A stretch of 64,000 nt of DNA from Bacillota bacterium (GCA_023435225.1 JAEYRX010000099.1:1-64000), one strand, 5' to 3'. Counted from the stretch's first letter, positions 53,545-63,081 are shown. Translations and numbers: made by a program. Notes: a model not told the origin generated them from the letters alone.

Positions 53545-54465
53545 TTGAACGGCCGTTATTTTCTGACTATTTGTTTGAACCCTACCTTGCAGAAGACAAT
53601 TGTTTTAAATAGGTTATGGGAAAACGAGGTCAACCGGAGTGATGAGTATTATTTGGATGCTTCCGGAAAAGGAATTAATGTCACCCGGGTATTGAATCAA
53701 TTGGGGGAAGAAGTAATTCATCTTACGCAGGCTGGGGGTTCCAATCGGGAACTCTTTTTATCATTTGTTAAAAAAGATAATCTCACTTGCAGCTGGGTAG
53801 AGTCAGAGGCCGAAATCAGGTTTTGTTATACGTTATTAAATAAAGAAAAACATACCACTACTGAAATTATCGAAGAAGCTGAAACAGTTGGGAAAGAAAC
53901 TGAAACTAAAATATATCAAGAATATCTACGGTTGTTACCTGAATCTCATACTGTTATTATCTCCGGGACCAAAGCGCCAGGTTTTTCCAATGAATTATAT
54001 CCGGAAATGGTAAAGTCAGCAAAGGAAAACGGAAAGATAGTTATTCTGGATCTTAAAGGCGAGGATTTGAAGAACTCCCTTAAATATAGACCCGATATTA
54101 TCAAACCGAATGTAAGTGAGTTTATTGATACCTTTATTAATGGTTTTTCCGTTAGTGAAAATGAACTTGAGGAAGAAGCTTTAAATGCGGTTCGTCATAA
54201 AATGATTGAAATTCACCAACAATTCGGTATCATAAGTGTTCTCACCAAAGGTAAATATGGTACCTTTTTTTACGAAAACGGAGCTGTAAGGAATTTACCG
54301 GCGGAGATGATTGAACCGGTCAATACTATCGGTTGCGGGGATGCTTTTACCGCCGGTTTTGCTTCTCTCTGGATTCGAGAAAAGAATATAACGGATGCCA
54401 TAAAAAAAGGAATGAAATGCGCTAAACTAAATGCTCTTTCGTTACATCCCGGTGTAATTAAGTGA
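53545..54465 (+). CDS. PfkB-family sugar-phosphate kinase (1-phosphofructokinase/LacC type)
   Basis: 306 residues. The N-terminal ICLNPTLQKTI, DASGKGINVTRVLNQLG, the substrate-site region VIISGTKAPGF and the C-terminal NTIGCGDAFTAGF (anion hole with catalytic Asp; the usual GAGD is GCGD) place it in the FruK/LacC branch. It phosphorylates a hexose phosphate; which one is unknown. TTG at 53545 with AGGAGG seven bases upstream is the start. No PTS genes are adjacent; a short-chain dehydrogenase follows. Confidence 0.88.
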   Translation: MNGRYFLTICLNPTLQKTIVLNRLWENEVNRSDEYYLDASGKGINVTRVLNQLGEEVIHLTQAGGSNRELFLSFVKKDNLTCSWVESEAEIRFCYTLLNKEKHTTTEIIEEAETVGKETETKIYQEYLRLLPESHTVIISGTKAPGFSNELYPEMVKSAKENGKIVILDLKGEDLKNSLKYRPDIIKPNVSEFIDTFINGFSVSENELEEEALNAVRHKMIEIHQQFGIISVLTKGKYGTFFYENGAVRNLPAEMIEPVNTIGCGDAFTAGFASLWIREKNITDAIKKGMKCAKLNALSLHPGVIK

Positions 54466-54508
54466 TGAGGTTATTTTATATCATACAACTATAACGGAGG
54501 ATATACAG

Positions 54509-55219
54509 ATGAATAAAGTTATTATTGTTACCGGCGCCGGACGTGGATTGGGTTATCATATTGCTTTACGTCACTTAAAAATGAAAGACCGTATCTATGC
54601 ATTAGATTATCAAATTACCAATGAATTAAAGCAGCTTACCGCTGATACGGATCTATTAAAAATATATAATTGCGATACAGCTTCTACCGAGAGTGTAACC
54701 GGAGCAATGAAGGAAGTTTTGGCAGCCGGAAAACAAATTGATATTCTTTATAATGTAGCTGCTATATATTCTTTTAACGATAAAGTAGGCTTGGCTGAAA
54801 CAGACCTTGATCTTTGCGCTTCCATGTATAATGTTAATGCCGTTGGCGCCCTTCGTGTTTGTAAAGCGATTTGGCTGCTTTTACAAAAAGGGACTGTAAT
54901 TATAAATATTTCTTCAGAGGCGGGAAGTATCGGCGCTTGTTACCGGGAGCAAGAATACGCTTATTGTATGTCTAAAGCGGCCTTAAATATGGGAGCTAAA
55001 ATTCTCGCCAATGAGTTGGCCAAACAATCGGTAAGAGTTCTGAATTTACACCCGGGCTGGTTACGGACAGCTATGGGTGGCGAAGATGCTTTTAAAAGTG
55101 ATAATTCTATCACTCCTGAAATAAGTGCGGAACATATCGTAGGTATCGCTTTAGATATTGATAATATTCCGAAGGAACAAATGTATATGGAACATACCCG
55201 GACACCTTTGCCATGGTAA
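54509..55219 (+). CDS. Short-chain dehydrogenase/reductase
   Basis: 236 residues, classical SDR. The cofactor loop is TGAGRGLG, the NNAG position reads YNVAA, the catalytic Ser is in IINISSEAGS, and Tyr-Lys is in YCMSK. LHPGWLRTAMGG follows the active site as usual. NAD(P)(H)-dependent oxidoreductase of unknown substrate. GGAGG precedes ATG. It follows the PfkB kinase by 43 bases, so a joint sugar pathway is plausible but unproven. Confidence 0.9.
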   Translation: MNKVIIVTGAGRGLGYHIALRHLKMKDRIYALDYQITNELKQLTADTDLLKIYNCDTASTESVTGAMKEVLAAGKQIDILYNVAAIYSFNDKVGLAETDLDLCASMYNVNAVGALRVCKAIWLLLQKGTVIINISSEAGSIGACYREQEYAYCMSKAALNMGAKILANELAKQSVRVLNLHPGWLRTAMGGEDAFKSDNSITPEISAEHIVGIALDIDNIPKEQMYMEHTRTPLPW

Positions 55220-55304
55220 AGGTAAAAATGGAAATTTTGATTTTGGAATTTAGCGGAACATTTTCGGCTTAATACGGTCTAAAAAGACATGAGTGGGTAA
55301 GTGA

Positions 55305-55898
55305 ATGATTGAATTAGAAAAGGAAGATTATATTTTAATCCGTGACTTCCTTGGTAATGATTTGAGCGCTTTCGACAAGTTGGTGTTCAAGTATCAGCAT
55401 ACCGTTTATAATTTGTGCCTCCGGATGCTTGGTCAACCGGATGATGCAGCCGATTGCGCTCAGGAAACATTTATCAAAGTGTACAAATCGTTAAAGTGTT
55501 TTGAATTCAAATCGACTTTTACCACCTGGTTATACCGGATAACGGTCAATACTTGTAAAAACAAATTAGCTTCAGCAGAGTACCGGCGTCATAAAAATTT
55601 TGTTTTAATTGACCAACCGGTAAATTCCGAGGATGAATCATATTACCGGGAAATACCTGATAATTCCAGTTCTCCGGCTGCCGTCTTTGAACAAAAAATG
55701 ACCGAAACTAAGATTATGGAAGCCATTCAATCGTTACCGTCCGGTCAAAAAATATTAGTAATTCTCTGTGATATTGAAGGAAGATCCTATGAAGAGATCG
55801 CCCAAATTACCCGTTTACATTTAGGAACGATTAAGTCAAGATTAGCCAGAGCCAGACACACTTTACGCCGGAAATTGGAAGGGGTGATTACCGGTTGA
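55305..55898 (+). CDS. ECF-type RNA polymerase sigma factor
   Basis: 197 residues. Region 2: FDKLVFKYQHTVYNLCLRML, DDAADCAQETFIKVYKSL, STFTTWLYRITVNTC. Region 4: LPSGQKILVILCDIEGRSYEEIA and LHLGTIKSRLARARHTLRRKL. It directs transcription of a regulon controlled by the adjacent zinc-finger anti-sigma factor, whose start overlaps its stop by four bases. The weak ribosome site before ATG may keep expression low. Confidence 0.94.
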   Translation: MIELEKEDYILIRDFLGNDLSAFDKLVFKYQHTVYNLCLRMLGQPDDAADCAQETFIKVYKSLKCFEFKSTFTTWLYRITVNTCKNKLASAEYRRHKNFVLIDQPVNSEDESYYREIPDNSSSPAAVFEQKMTETKIMEAIQSLPSGQKILVILCDIEGRSYEEIAQITRLHLGTIKSRLARARHTLRRKLEGVITG

Positions 55899-56827
55899 AA
55901 TGTCAAAAAGTAAGGGAAAGCCTCCAAGATTATTTGAATGATAAACTTAGTGTTGAATTTAAAAAAGCAATCGAACAACATCTGAAAGAGTGTCAAGACT
56001 GTACCGCGGAGCTTGGGTTTTTACAAGTTTATTTTAATAAAGCTAATAATGCTATGATAACCGAAGCCCCGTCTGATTTATTAGCAAATATTCATCGGCG
56101 TTTGGAAGAAACCAACGCCCCGAAAAGGTTTTTTGCCGGTTTTTTTACTCCATTAACTGCTGGATTAGCCGGGACTATTGGTGTTGTAGCTGTTCTAATT
56201 TTGGTGTTTTTCCTGTACAATCCTTTAACATCTATACCGGAAAAGGAGCCCAATATTGATAAAGCAGTCGGTACGTATGATCAAGCTGCTCTATTTAAAG
56301 AATCTAAACCGATTGCTACAGTTGCAAGTGTTGGAAAAACTAAAAACAACCGGACGATTCAACCGGAAATACTGATTACTCTTGCAGTTTCTTATGGAGA
56401 AAACTACCAATATTCCGAACATGAACTGTTAAGGAAGAGTGTTCCTGTTAAAAAAAGCGAAAATTCCAAAGTACTCACAGAATCCTTAGAAGAAAATCAA
56501 CCTCAACTTAACTCAACTAAAAATTCAATTGTTAAAGATGAGATGGCAGCTAAAACAGTACCACAGTCGGAGGAAGAAGAAACCCAATTAGAAATATGGC
56601 AAATAAAGAATCTTATTCTACAGTTGCAAGGTAATATTTTAGAAGAAAAATATAACCAAACAGGAAAACCGGAAGAATTTCTGTTTCAGGTTCCCGAGTT
56701 AAAATATCAGCAACTTTTGAGTGAATTAAGTAAGTATGGAACCTTTATCAAGCCGGAAATAAATAAGCATTTTTCAGAAAAGATAACAATTAAATTGAAA
56801 TTTTGTTATAAACCAGCTGACGAATAA
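55895..56827 (+). CDS. Membrane anti-sigma factor with zinc-finger (zf-HC2) domain
   Basis: 310 residues. The N-terminal anti-sigma zinc finger has Cys3 and HLKECQDC, the H-x3-C-x2-C motif. One membrane helix lies near 90-112 (TAGLAGTIGVVAVLILVFFLY). A ~190-residue extracytoplasmic region follows with a low-complexity acidic/polar stretch and a C-terminal fold (NLILQLQGNILEE ... VPELKYQQLLSELSKYG). It should hold the ECF sigma factor at the membrane until a signal releases it. The TTG start overlaps the sigma stop and has AGGGGTGATT upstream. Confidence 0.88.
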   Translation: MKCQKVRESLQDYLNDKLSVEFKKAIEQHLKECQDCTAELGFLQVYFNKANNAMITEAPSDLLANIHRRLEETNAPKRFFAGFFTPLTAGLAGTIGVVAVLILVFFLYNPLTSIPEKEPNIDKAVGTYDQAALFKESKPIATVASVGKTKNNRTIQPEILITLAVSYGENYQYSEHELLRKSVPVKKSENSKVLTESLEENQPQLNSTKNSIVKDEMAAKTVPQSEEEETQLEIWQIKNLILQLQGNILEEKYNQTGKPEEFLFQVPELKYQQLLSELSKYGTFIKPEINKHFSEKITIKLKFCYKPADE

Positions 56828-56866
56828 AAGTTTATTCACTTTAGAATACAAATTCTTAAACAATTA

Positions 56867-56893
56867 ATTCTTTGTGTTCTTCGTGGTAAAAGT
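56867..56893. repeat. 9-bp-periodic CTTCGTG array, one arm
   Basis: TTCTTTGTG TTCTTCGTG GTAAAAGTG: the same unit as the palindromes at 11916 and 35036, but without the opposite arm. Confidence 0.45.
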
Positions 56894-56952
56894 GGTTATT
56901 TTTTGAATATACAGGATGGATAATGAGTAAAAATTTTATAAGTTTTGATGTC

Positions 56953-56990
56953 AATGCTCAGGTTATAAGAAACTTGAGCATTTTAATTTT
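56953..56990 (+). terminator. Intrinsic terminator downstream of the sigma/anti-sigma operon
   Basis: AATGCTCA..GTT / AAC.TGAGCATT stem with a 6-base loop, then TTTAATTTT, about 125 bases after the anti-sigma stop. Confidence 0.7.
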
Positions 56991-57227
56991 ACCCTGTAGT
57001 TGCGTGTTTCAGTGTTGAAATCAATTTTAATTACACGGAACTTTTTTTTCGTTATTTTGTCTAAATAGTATAATCAAACTTAAGGTAATTACAGGAAATG
57101 AACCTTTTACTCAAGGCGAAATCTATTATCGGAAAGCGTGTAAAACAAGGTATTTTTGCTTTGGTGAAGAATTTATTTAAAAACTTTTGTGAATCTTTAT
57201 AGAAATTGTTGTTAGGAGAATAGATTT

Positions 57228-59063
57228 ATGATGCAAAAATATTTGAGTAAACAAAGATTAATCTCATTTTTTGGATTAATATTTATAATTTTATTGTTAT
57301 CGTTAAATATTCCTCCCATAAATGGAGCAACCGAATTTGATTTAAAAGTTCTAAATCTTTTACAACAAATGACTCTCGAAGAAAAAATCGGTCAAATGAC
57401 CCAAGCGGATCGTACTTCGATAGCTGATGTTAATGATATTCAAAAATACGGACTTGGGGCTTTATTGAGCGGTGGTGATTCTAACCCGCCGAATACCACT
57501 CCGGAGCAAATGGCCGATTGGGTTGATCAATGTCAATTTGCCGCATTACAGAGTCGTTTAAAAATTCCGATTTTATATGGAATTGATGCTGTCCATGGCT
57601 ATGGTAATATCATAAATTCCGTAATTTTTCCCCACAATATCGGGATGGGCGCCACTGGGGACCCTCAATTAGCTGAAAAAGCTGCTCGAATTACAGCGAT
57701 AGAAATGGTTGGAACTGGAGTAAGATGGGCTTTCGCGCCTTGTATAGCTGTTGCCGGGGATGAGCGTTGGGGCAGAAATTATGAGAGTTATGGAGAAACT
57801 TCCGATTGGCCAATCTTACTTGGGGTTGCCGCTATTAAAGGTTTTCAGGGTGATTTAAATAGTCGGTATAGTGTCCTGGCTTGTGCTAAACATTATATAG
57901 GTGATGGAGGAACTCAGTTCGGGACGGGGATATACGGTGGAAATGACCAAGGCGATACCCGGGTCTCCGAAGAAATTCTGCGCCAACTCTATTTACCTCC
58001 ATATATTGCAGCAGTAAAAGCCGGAGTCCGGACAGTAATGGCCTCATATAGCAGTTGGAACGGTCAAAAATTACATAACCACCAATATTTGCTTACTAAA
58101 GTGCTTAAAGAAGAGTTGGGATTCACCGGCTTTATTGTATCGGACTTTCGGGGAATTGATCAACTGCCGGGGAGTTACAATAACCGGGTTGCCACCGCTA
58201 TTAACGCCGGGATCGACATGGTGATGGGACCTGTTAGCTATGAACAATTTATAAACACGGTTAAGACACTGGTTGAAAAAGGCCAAATACCAACTTCGCG
58301 AATTAATGATGCGGTAGCCAGGATTTTACGGGTTAAATTTGAATTAGGGTTATTTGAAGCTCCATATGCCGACCGGAATTTGTTGCCAACTATCGGTTCA
58401 CAAGAGCATCGGGAAGTTGCCCGGCAATGCGTCCGGGAGTCACTGGTTTTACTAAAAAATGATGGCCAAATTTTGCCTTTATCAACCCAAATCAAACGGA
58501 TTATAGTTGCTGGAAGGTGCGCTGATAACCTGGGTTACCAATGCGGCGGTTGGACTATAAAATGGCAAGGGGATAGCGGAAATATTACTACTGGTACTAC
58601 GATTTTGCAAGGGATTCGTCAAACGGTTTCAGCGGGTACCACTGTTAGTTATAGCCGGGATGGCAAAGTGGAAGGTAAAGCTGATGTTGCAGTTGTTGTT
58701 GTAGGAGAAACTCCTTACGCTGAATTTCAAGGAGATATTACTAATCCCGACAAATTAACGCTTAGTAGTCAGGATCAGGAAACTATTAATAATATCAAGA
58801 AGACTAAAATTCCCATGATAATTGTATTAATCTCCGGACGGTCGTTAGTGATTACCGATGAATTGAAAAAAAGCAAGGCTTTTATTGCTGCCTGGCTACC
58901 CGGTACCGAGGGTCAGGGAGTGGCTGATGTTTTATTTGGCTCTTATAATCCTACCGGTAAACTCCCGTGCAGTTGGCCGAAAACTCCGGAGCAGATTCCC
59001 GTAAATACCGGCGATCCTAATTACGCTCCTTTATTTGAATATGGGTTTGGATTGAGCTATTAA
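57228..59063 (+). CDS. Secreted glycoside hydrolase family 3 (beta-glucosidase type)
   Basis: 611 residues. Signal peptide ~1-33 (hydrophobic ISFFGLIFIILLLSL, cleavage near NGA). The GH3 TIM-barrel domain (~40-370) has MTLEEKIGQMTQ, GIDAVHG, the ACAKHYIGDGGT substrate segment and the nucleophile Asp306 in FIVSDF. The C-terminal alpha/beta domain (~400-611) ends LFEYGFGLSY; there is no fibronectin III domain. Likely an exo-acting beta-glucosidase on plant glucan fragments. AGGAG precedes tandem ATG codons. Confidence 0.93.
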   Translation: MMQKYLSKQRLISFFGLIFIILLLSLNIPPINGATEFDLKVLNLLQQMTLEEKIGQMTQADRTSIADVNDIQKYGLGALLSGGDSNPPNTTPEQMADWVDQCQFAALQSRLKIPILYGIDAVHGYGNIINSVIFPHNIGMGATGDPQLAEKAARITAIEMVGTGVRWAFAPCIAVAGDERWGRNYESYGETSDWPILLGVAAIKGFQGDLNSRYSVLACAKHYIGDGGTQFGTGIYGGNDQGDTRVSEEILRQLYLPPYIAAVKAGVRTVMASYSSWNGQKLHNHQYLLTKVLKEELGFTGFIVSDFRGIDQLPGSYNNRVATAINAGIDMVMGPVSYEQFINTVKTLVEKGQIPTSRINDAVARILRVKFELGLFEAPYADRNLLPTIGSQEHREVARQCVRESLVLLKNDGQILPLSTQIKRIIVAGRCADNLGYQCGGWTIKWQGDSGNITTGTTILQGIRQTVSAGTTVSYSRDGKVEGKADVAVVVVGETPYAEFQGDITNPDKLTLSSQDQETINNIKKTKIPMIIVLISGRSLVITDELKKSKAFIAAWLPGTEGQGVADVLFGSYNPTGKLPCSWPKTPEQIPVNTGDPNYAPLFEYGFGLSY

Positions 59064-59126
59064 ATCAACTTTCGGCTTCAAAAATAACTCGCGGTTAATC
59101 ATGGTAGCTGGAGGTTTATCAATTTG

Positions 59127-59376
59127 CTAACCGATTTTGGCCAATTGATTGATAAGTAAATCCCGTCTTCGTTCATAAGTCCGGACAGTATAGGTTACAC
59201 AATCCTGTGGTCCTTTTAAAGCGGCAATAGCCGCTTTTTGAATTGGCAGAAAAATTCCATAATCCAGATGAGATTTTAAATTACGGAGCTGTTCGATAAC
59301 GGCCTTATTCCCCAGCGCAAAAGAGATCTGGCAAATCGTTAACCGCGTACCGGTAATTTTCCGGCCGGGTTGACTC
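59127..59376 (-). pseudogene. Aminotransferase class I/II gene remnant (3' part)
   Basis: The minus strand reads ISFALGNKAVIEQLRNLKSH, LDYGIFLPIQKAAIAALKGP, QDCV..YERRRDLLINQLAKIG, then a stop. This is the segment after the PLP lysine in LL-diaminopimelate/aspartate aminotransferase relatives (GWRIGFAVGN..A, LKS..D.GIF..IQ.AAI.AL, Y..RRD). Upstream, K-I-T-G-T-R degenerates and the catalytic half is absent; the product also ends ~60 residues early. It is a fragment of a lost gene. Confidence 0.78.
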
Positions 59377-59488
59377 TTCCTGAAGCTTTTTTTAAGGGAT
59401 TTTTATTTAGTGAATTAATGTTTTAAAAGGAAAATGTAGAAGAAAGAAGAATTCTATTAACAGGAAATTATGTAAAGTATGGATCGAA

Positions 59489-61762
59489 GTGACCGAAATG
59501 AAATTAAAAAACAAATCCTATCATCATAAATTTCATATTGATATTGAAAATATTCTTGATGGTTTTGTACTTTTAAAAGTGATTATAGACCAGAATAAAA
59601 TTCCGGTTGATTTTGTTATTCTGAAAGTAAACGATGGTTTTGCTAATTTGGCCGGCTTATCTAAACGAAGTTTACTTGGCAAAAAGGTTTCCCGGATATT
59701 TCCATACTTTAAATCAGCTTATTTTGATTGGCATCAAGCTTTAGAAAAAACTTTTTTATCAGGAAAAACCTATAAGTCATTTTTTTATTCCAAAGTATTA
59801 AAACGCAGGTTCTTTATAACTATATCCAGCTATTTCAGAAAGTTTTTAGCAATAACTTTTGAAGAAATTAACGATGTAAAGTTGGATTTAGATCTGGTCA
59901 ATCAAACATTGGAATCCAACCCTGATTTTTTAAATGAGATCGCTCTTACAAAAGACTTAGTCAATCCGGTTGAGCAATACCAGACTTTATTAGATGGAAC
60001 CCAGGATGCAATGTTTTTAATTAATATTGGCTCGGATGGCAAATTTCGGTTTCATATGGTTAATCATAGATATGAAATAGATACGGAGTTAACTTTGGAA
60101 CAAGTCCGAGGAAAAACTCCCCGGGATTTATTTGGTGAAGAAATGGGCAGTTTTATTGAAAGTAAGTATCAATATTGTGTTGATTTCAAAACCACTTATT
60201 CTTATGAGGAAACTTTTTATTTAAGAGGAGCTGCGCGAAGCGGACAAACCGTATTATCACCGGTTATTCGAGATAATACAGTCGTACAAATTGTTGGTTC
60301 AACCCGTGAGATAACCGAACAAAAAAAAGCGCAAGACGAATTAAACCAATATATGCAACATTTTAAGGCTTTAGTAGAAAACTCACCGGATATTATCGCC
60401 CGTTTGGACAGGAACTTAAAATATATGTACATTAATCCGGCGGTTCAACGTGAATTAGGGATAGCTCCTGAGAAGTTTATTGGTAAAACCGACCGGGAAT
60501 TGGGCACTGGCGATAAAGATTTGAAATGGGAACGGACACTGAAAACCGTAGTGGAAACCGGTAAGGAAAAGTCGGTTATTATTAAACGGAAAACCCCTAA
60601 AGAAATAAAATATTATTTTTCCCGAATTGTACCGGAGTTTGATAATCGCGGTTCTTTAATTTCACTTATGTGTGTTAGTCATGATATCACGGAACGGAGA
60701 AAATTTGAAGATAAGATTAAATTTTTAAGTTTTCATGATAAACTTACCGGTCTTTATAACCGGGCTTACTTTGAAGAAGAATTGTTAAGGTTGAATACGG
60801 GACGGCAGTTGCCATTAAGTGTTATTATGATCGATGTTAATGGGTTAAAATTAGCAAATGATGCTTTTGGGCATCAGGAAGGCGATAAATTGTTGGTCAA
60901 AACGGCGGTTCTTTTAAAACAAATCTGCCGTAAAGAAGAGATTATATGCCGTTGGGGCGGGGACGAGTTCATAGTATTATTACCGAAAACCAATGAACGG
61001 GCAACCATGGAAGTATGCAACCGCATAAAAAAAGGATGTCTAAATCAAAAATCAGCTATAATGCCGTTAAGTTTGGCGATAGGATCCGCAACTAAAAAGG
61101 AAGAACTCCAAAACATCCAAACCACTTTGAAAATAGCTGAAGACAGAATGTACCGTAATAAATTATTGGAGAACAGAAGTTCTCGGAGCTCCATTATTTT
61201 ATTTTTACAGGAATCATTACAAGAAAGAACTTTGGAAACTAAGGAACATCAGCAACGATTGAAGGATTTAGCGGTTTTAATCGGAGAAAAGCTTGGTTTT
61301 TCCGGTAATGAATTAGATGAATTTATTTTATTAGCTTCTTTACATGATATCGGGAAAATTGCAATATCAGAGGCTATTCTATTAAAACCGACAGGTTTGA
61401 CCAAAGAAGAATGGCAGGTTATAAAGAAACATTCGGAGATTGGCTACCGTATTGCCAAAACTACTCCCGAATTAACCGCTATTGCCGAACAGATATTAAC
61501 TCACCATGAACGTTGGGACGGGACCGGTTACCCTCAAGGAATTAAAGGTGCAAATATTCCTTTAATGTCCCGGCTTTTAGCTATTATGGACGCTTTTGAT
61601 GTAATGACTAACGGCCGGCCTTATAAACAACCAGTCAGTAAAGAGACGGCAATCGCTGAAATAAAAAAATGCGCCGGATATCAATTTGATCCATCTTTAG
61701 TAGATATTTTCATTGAGGCAATCATTTTAACCCGGCTTAAGGAAGATAAACAGAATATATAA
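59489..61762 (+). CDS. PAS-GGDEF-HD-GYP cyclic-di-GMP turnover protein
   Basis: 757 residues with no membrane helix. Three PAS-like domains (~15-130, ~165-280, ~290-405), then GGDEF (~410-570; RWGGDEF intact, the inhibitory RxxD reads RKEE), then HD-GYP (~595-750) with HDIGK and HHERWDGTGYP. Both synthesis and hydrolysis of c-di-GMP are therefore possible, with output set by the PAS domains. The start is GTG 59489 or ATG 59498; neither has a strong ribosome site. It stands alone. Confidence 0.92.
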   Translation: MTEMKLKNKSYHHKFHIDIENILDGFVLLKVIIDQNKIPVDFVILKVNDGFANLAGLSKRSLLGKKVSRIFPYFKSAYFDWHQALEKTFLSGKTYKSFFYSKVLKRRFFITISSYFRKFLAITFEEINDVKLDLDLVNQTLESNPDFLNEIALTKDLVNPVEQYQTLLDGTQDAMFLINIGSDGKFRFHMVNHRYEIDTELTLEQVRGKTPRDLFGEEMGSFIESKYQYCVDFKTTYSYEETFYLRGAARSGQTVLSPVIRDNTVVQIVGSTREITEQKKAQDELNQYMQHFKALVENSPDIIARLDRNLKYMYINPAVQRELGIAPEKFIGKTDRELGTGDKDLKWERTLKTVVETGKEKSVIIKRKTPKEIKYYFSRIVPEFDNRGSLISLMCVSHDITERRKFEDKIKFLSFHDKLTGLYNRAYFEEELLRLNTGRQLPLSVIMIDVNGLKLANDAFGHQEGDKLLVKTAVLLKQICRKEEIICRWGGDEFIVLLPKTNERATMEVCNRIKKGCLNQKSAIMPLSLAIGSATKKEELQNIQTTLKIAEDRMYRNKLLENRSSRSSIILFLQESLQERTLETKEHQQRLKDLAVLIGEKLGFSGNELDEFILLASLHDIGKIAISEAILLKPTGLTKEEWQVIKKHSEIGYRIAKTTPELTAIAEQILTHHERWDGTGYPQGIKGANIPLMSRLLAIMDAFDVMTNGRPYKQPVSKETAIAEIKKCAGYQFDPSLVDIFIEAIILTRLKEDKQNI

Positions 61763-62266
61763 TTAACTTAACATATCTTTTAATTCATCAAGTAAACGTG
61801 ATTGTTCTTCTATAAAATTTTTAATTCTTTCATTTTTTATTAATAGTTGGCAAACCTGACGCACTTTTTTTACAAAGTCGGGGTTTAAATCATTTCGTCC
61901 CATTTCCCGCGCTAAAGGACAAACTTGAAAAGCGCCCGGATCTATTATAATTGTTAAAATTCCTTTTTTAGTAAAATAAGGAGTCAGTGGAAAGATCCTG
62001 CAAGCAAGCGGTCTTTTATTTCTATCGCATTCTCCATTACATATAGCCAGTAAAACCTGGTTTCCATTTATAGTTACCGGTTTTAAGTATAAAAAATCCG
62101 ACTCAGATTGCATTATTTCTTCACCTGGGAATAAATACATCCCAAAATCAGTTTCTTCCCCTTGACAACAAGCTTTCCGGCATTCTCTACCGCAATCTGT
62201 ATTTAAGGGGGTTACCTTGTTTAAAAGTTGATAAACCTGATTATATAGTATTCTAAAGTCATTCAT
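61763..62266 (-). CDS. YkgJ-type cysteine-cluster protein
   Basis: 167 residues. Cysteines in DCGRECRKACC, CNGECDRNKRPLACRIFPLTPYF and QVCPLA follow the zinc/iron-chelating YkgJ (PF03692-like) layout, with the RPLACRIFPL core. The C-terminal helix is amphipathic. Possibly binds a metal cluster; function unknown. The gene is convergent with the PAS-GGDEF gene, whose stop lies next to its own with no spacer. AAAGGA lies ~14 bases before the ATG. Confidence 0.75.
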   Translation of the reverse strand: MNDFRILYNQVYQLLNKVTPLNTDCGRECRKACCQGEETDFGMYLFPGEEIMQSESDFLYLKPVTINGNQVLLAICNGECDRNKRPLACRIFPLTPYFTKKGILTIIIDPGAFQVCPLAREMGRNDLNPDFVKKVRQVCQLLIKNERIKNFIEEQSRLLDELKDMLS

Positions 62267-62616
62267 TTTTAATAAATAATCCTTTTACCAAAGTAATAAT
62301 TTCCGGAATAAAGTAAGCGAGGGATTTTCACTCCCTTAAAAAACGAAACTGGGACACAAATTCAAAAATAAAACGCCGTGGGATCACCAAGGCTATTTTA
62401 CAAAGAAAAGGAGGAGTAATAAGTAACTGACTTTATATTAGCATATGGAAGTTTATTGCTTATAAAAAAGAAGTAAAAATTAAGTAAAATATTAAAATTT
62501 GTGGCAGAAGAATTTATTAACCTAAAAAAATGGTAATATTTAAAAGGCAAAGCAGGTAAATAATGTTTTTATCTAGAAATAATAACTAAATTTAATCTTC
62601 GAAAAGGTGATAAAAA
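62267..62616. other. 350-bp intergenic region with an unused ribosome site
   Basis: Contains a GAGGGA..TCCCTT hairpin near 62319-62335 and a strong AAAAGGAGGAG at 62406-62416, followed by ATA and a stop rather than an open frame. No gene is supported; a decayed gene is possible. Confidence 0.45.
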
Positions 62617-63081
62617 ATGGCTGATTGTGAATGTTTAGTTGGTTGTCCCTTTTTTAATGACAAAATGGCAAATATGCCAAGCACTGCAGAAGCGATTAAG
62701 CGAGCTTATTGTCGAACCAACAATTTAGAATGCGCCAGATACATGGTTTTTAGTAGTTTGGGTAAAGAAAAGGTCCCGAAAGATCTTTTCCCTCAAGATA
62801 AGGATGAAGCATTGATGATTTTGAGAAGAGTCAATGATTCAACTAATCAGGGAAAGTTGGAAGAAAAAGAATCTTGTGAATATTGGCCTGCGTGCGAAGC
62901 TTTCTTCGCCAGAAGCATGGGAAATATGCCGGCTACTGCTAATATTATTAAAAAGAATTATTGTAATAATCCTAAAAATCATAAAGATTGCGCCCGATAT
63001 TTAGCTGCAGTAAAATTAGGAAGGAATAACATTCCGGAAAAATTATTTCCTAACCAAAAAGCTCATGTTAATGAAATATGA
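62617..63081 (+). CDS. Tandem-duplicated cysteine-rich small domain protein
   Basis: 154 residues made of two copies of a ~70-residue module. Copy 1: CECLVGCPFFNDKMANMPST, YCRTNNLECARYMVFSSLG, VPKDLFP. Copy 2: CEYWPACEAFFARSMGNMPA, YCNNPKNHKDCARYLAAVKL, IPEKLFP. In each, four cysteines (C-x4-C near the start, C-x6-8-C in the middle) and the motif CARY are conserved, suggesting a metal or cluster site. It resembles small cytoplasmic proteins of unknown function in Clostridia. AAAGGTGAT precedes the ATG. Confidence 0.72.
   Translation: MADCECLVGCPFFNDKMANMPSTAEAIKRAYCRTNNLECARYMVFSSLGKEKVPKDLFPQDKDEALMILRRVNDSTNQGKLEEKESCEYWPACEAFFARSMGNMPATANIIKKNYCNNPKNHKDCARYLAAVKLGRNNIPEKLFPNQKAHVNEI

Larger units (their letters stand above)
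56828..57227. other. 400-bp intergenic region before the GH3 gene
   Basis: Holds one arm of a 9-bp-periodic CTTCGTG array (56867-56893), a terminator hairpin (56953-56990), a TATAAT at 57069-57074 without a good -35, and the GH3 ribosome site. No gene is supported. Confidence 0.5.

Noticed and set aside
56923..57018. 31-codon ORF (ATG at 56923) with GGATGG upstream
   Set aside because: It overlaps the terminator hairpin at 56953-56990 and has no recognisable content.
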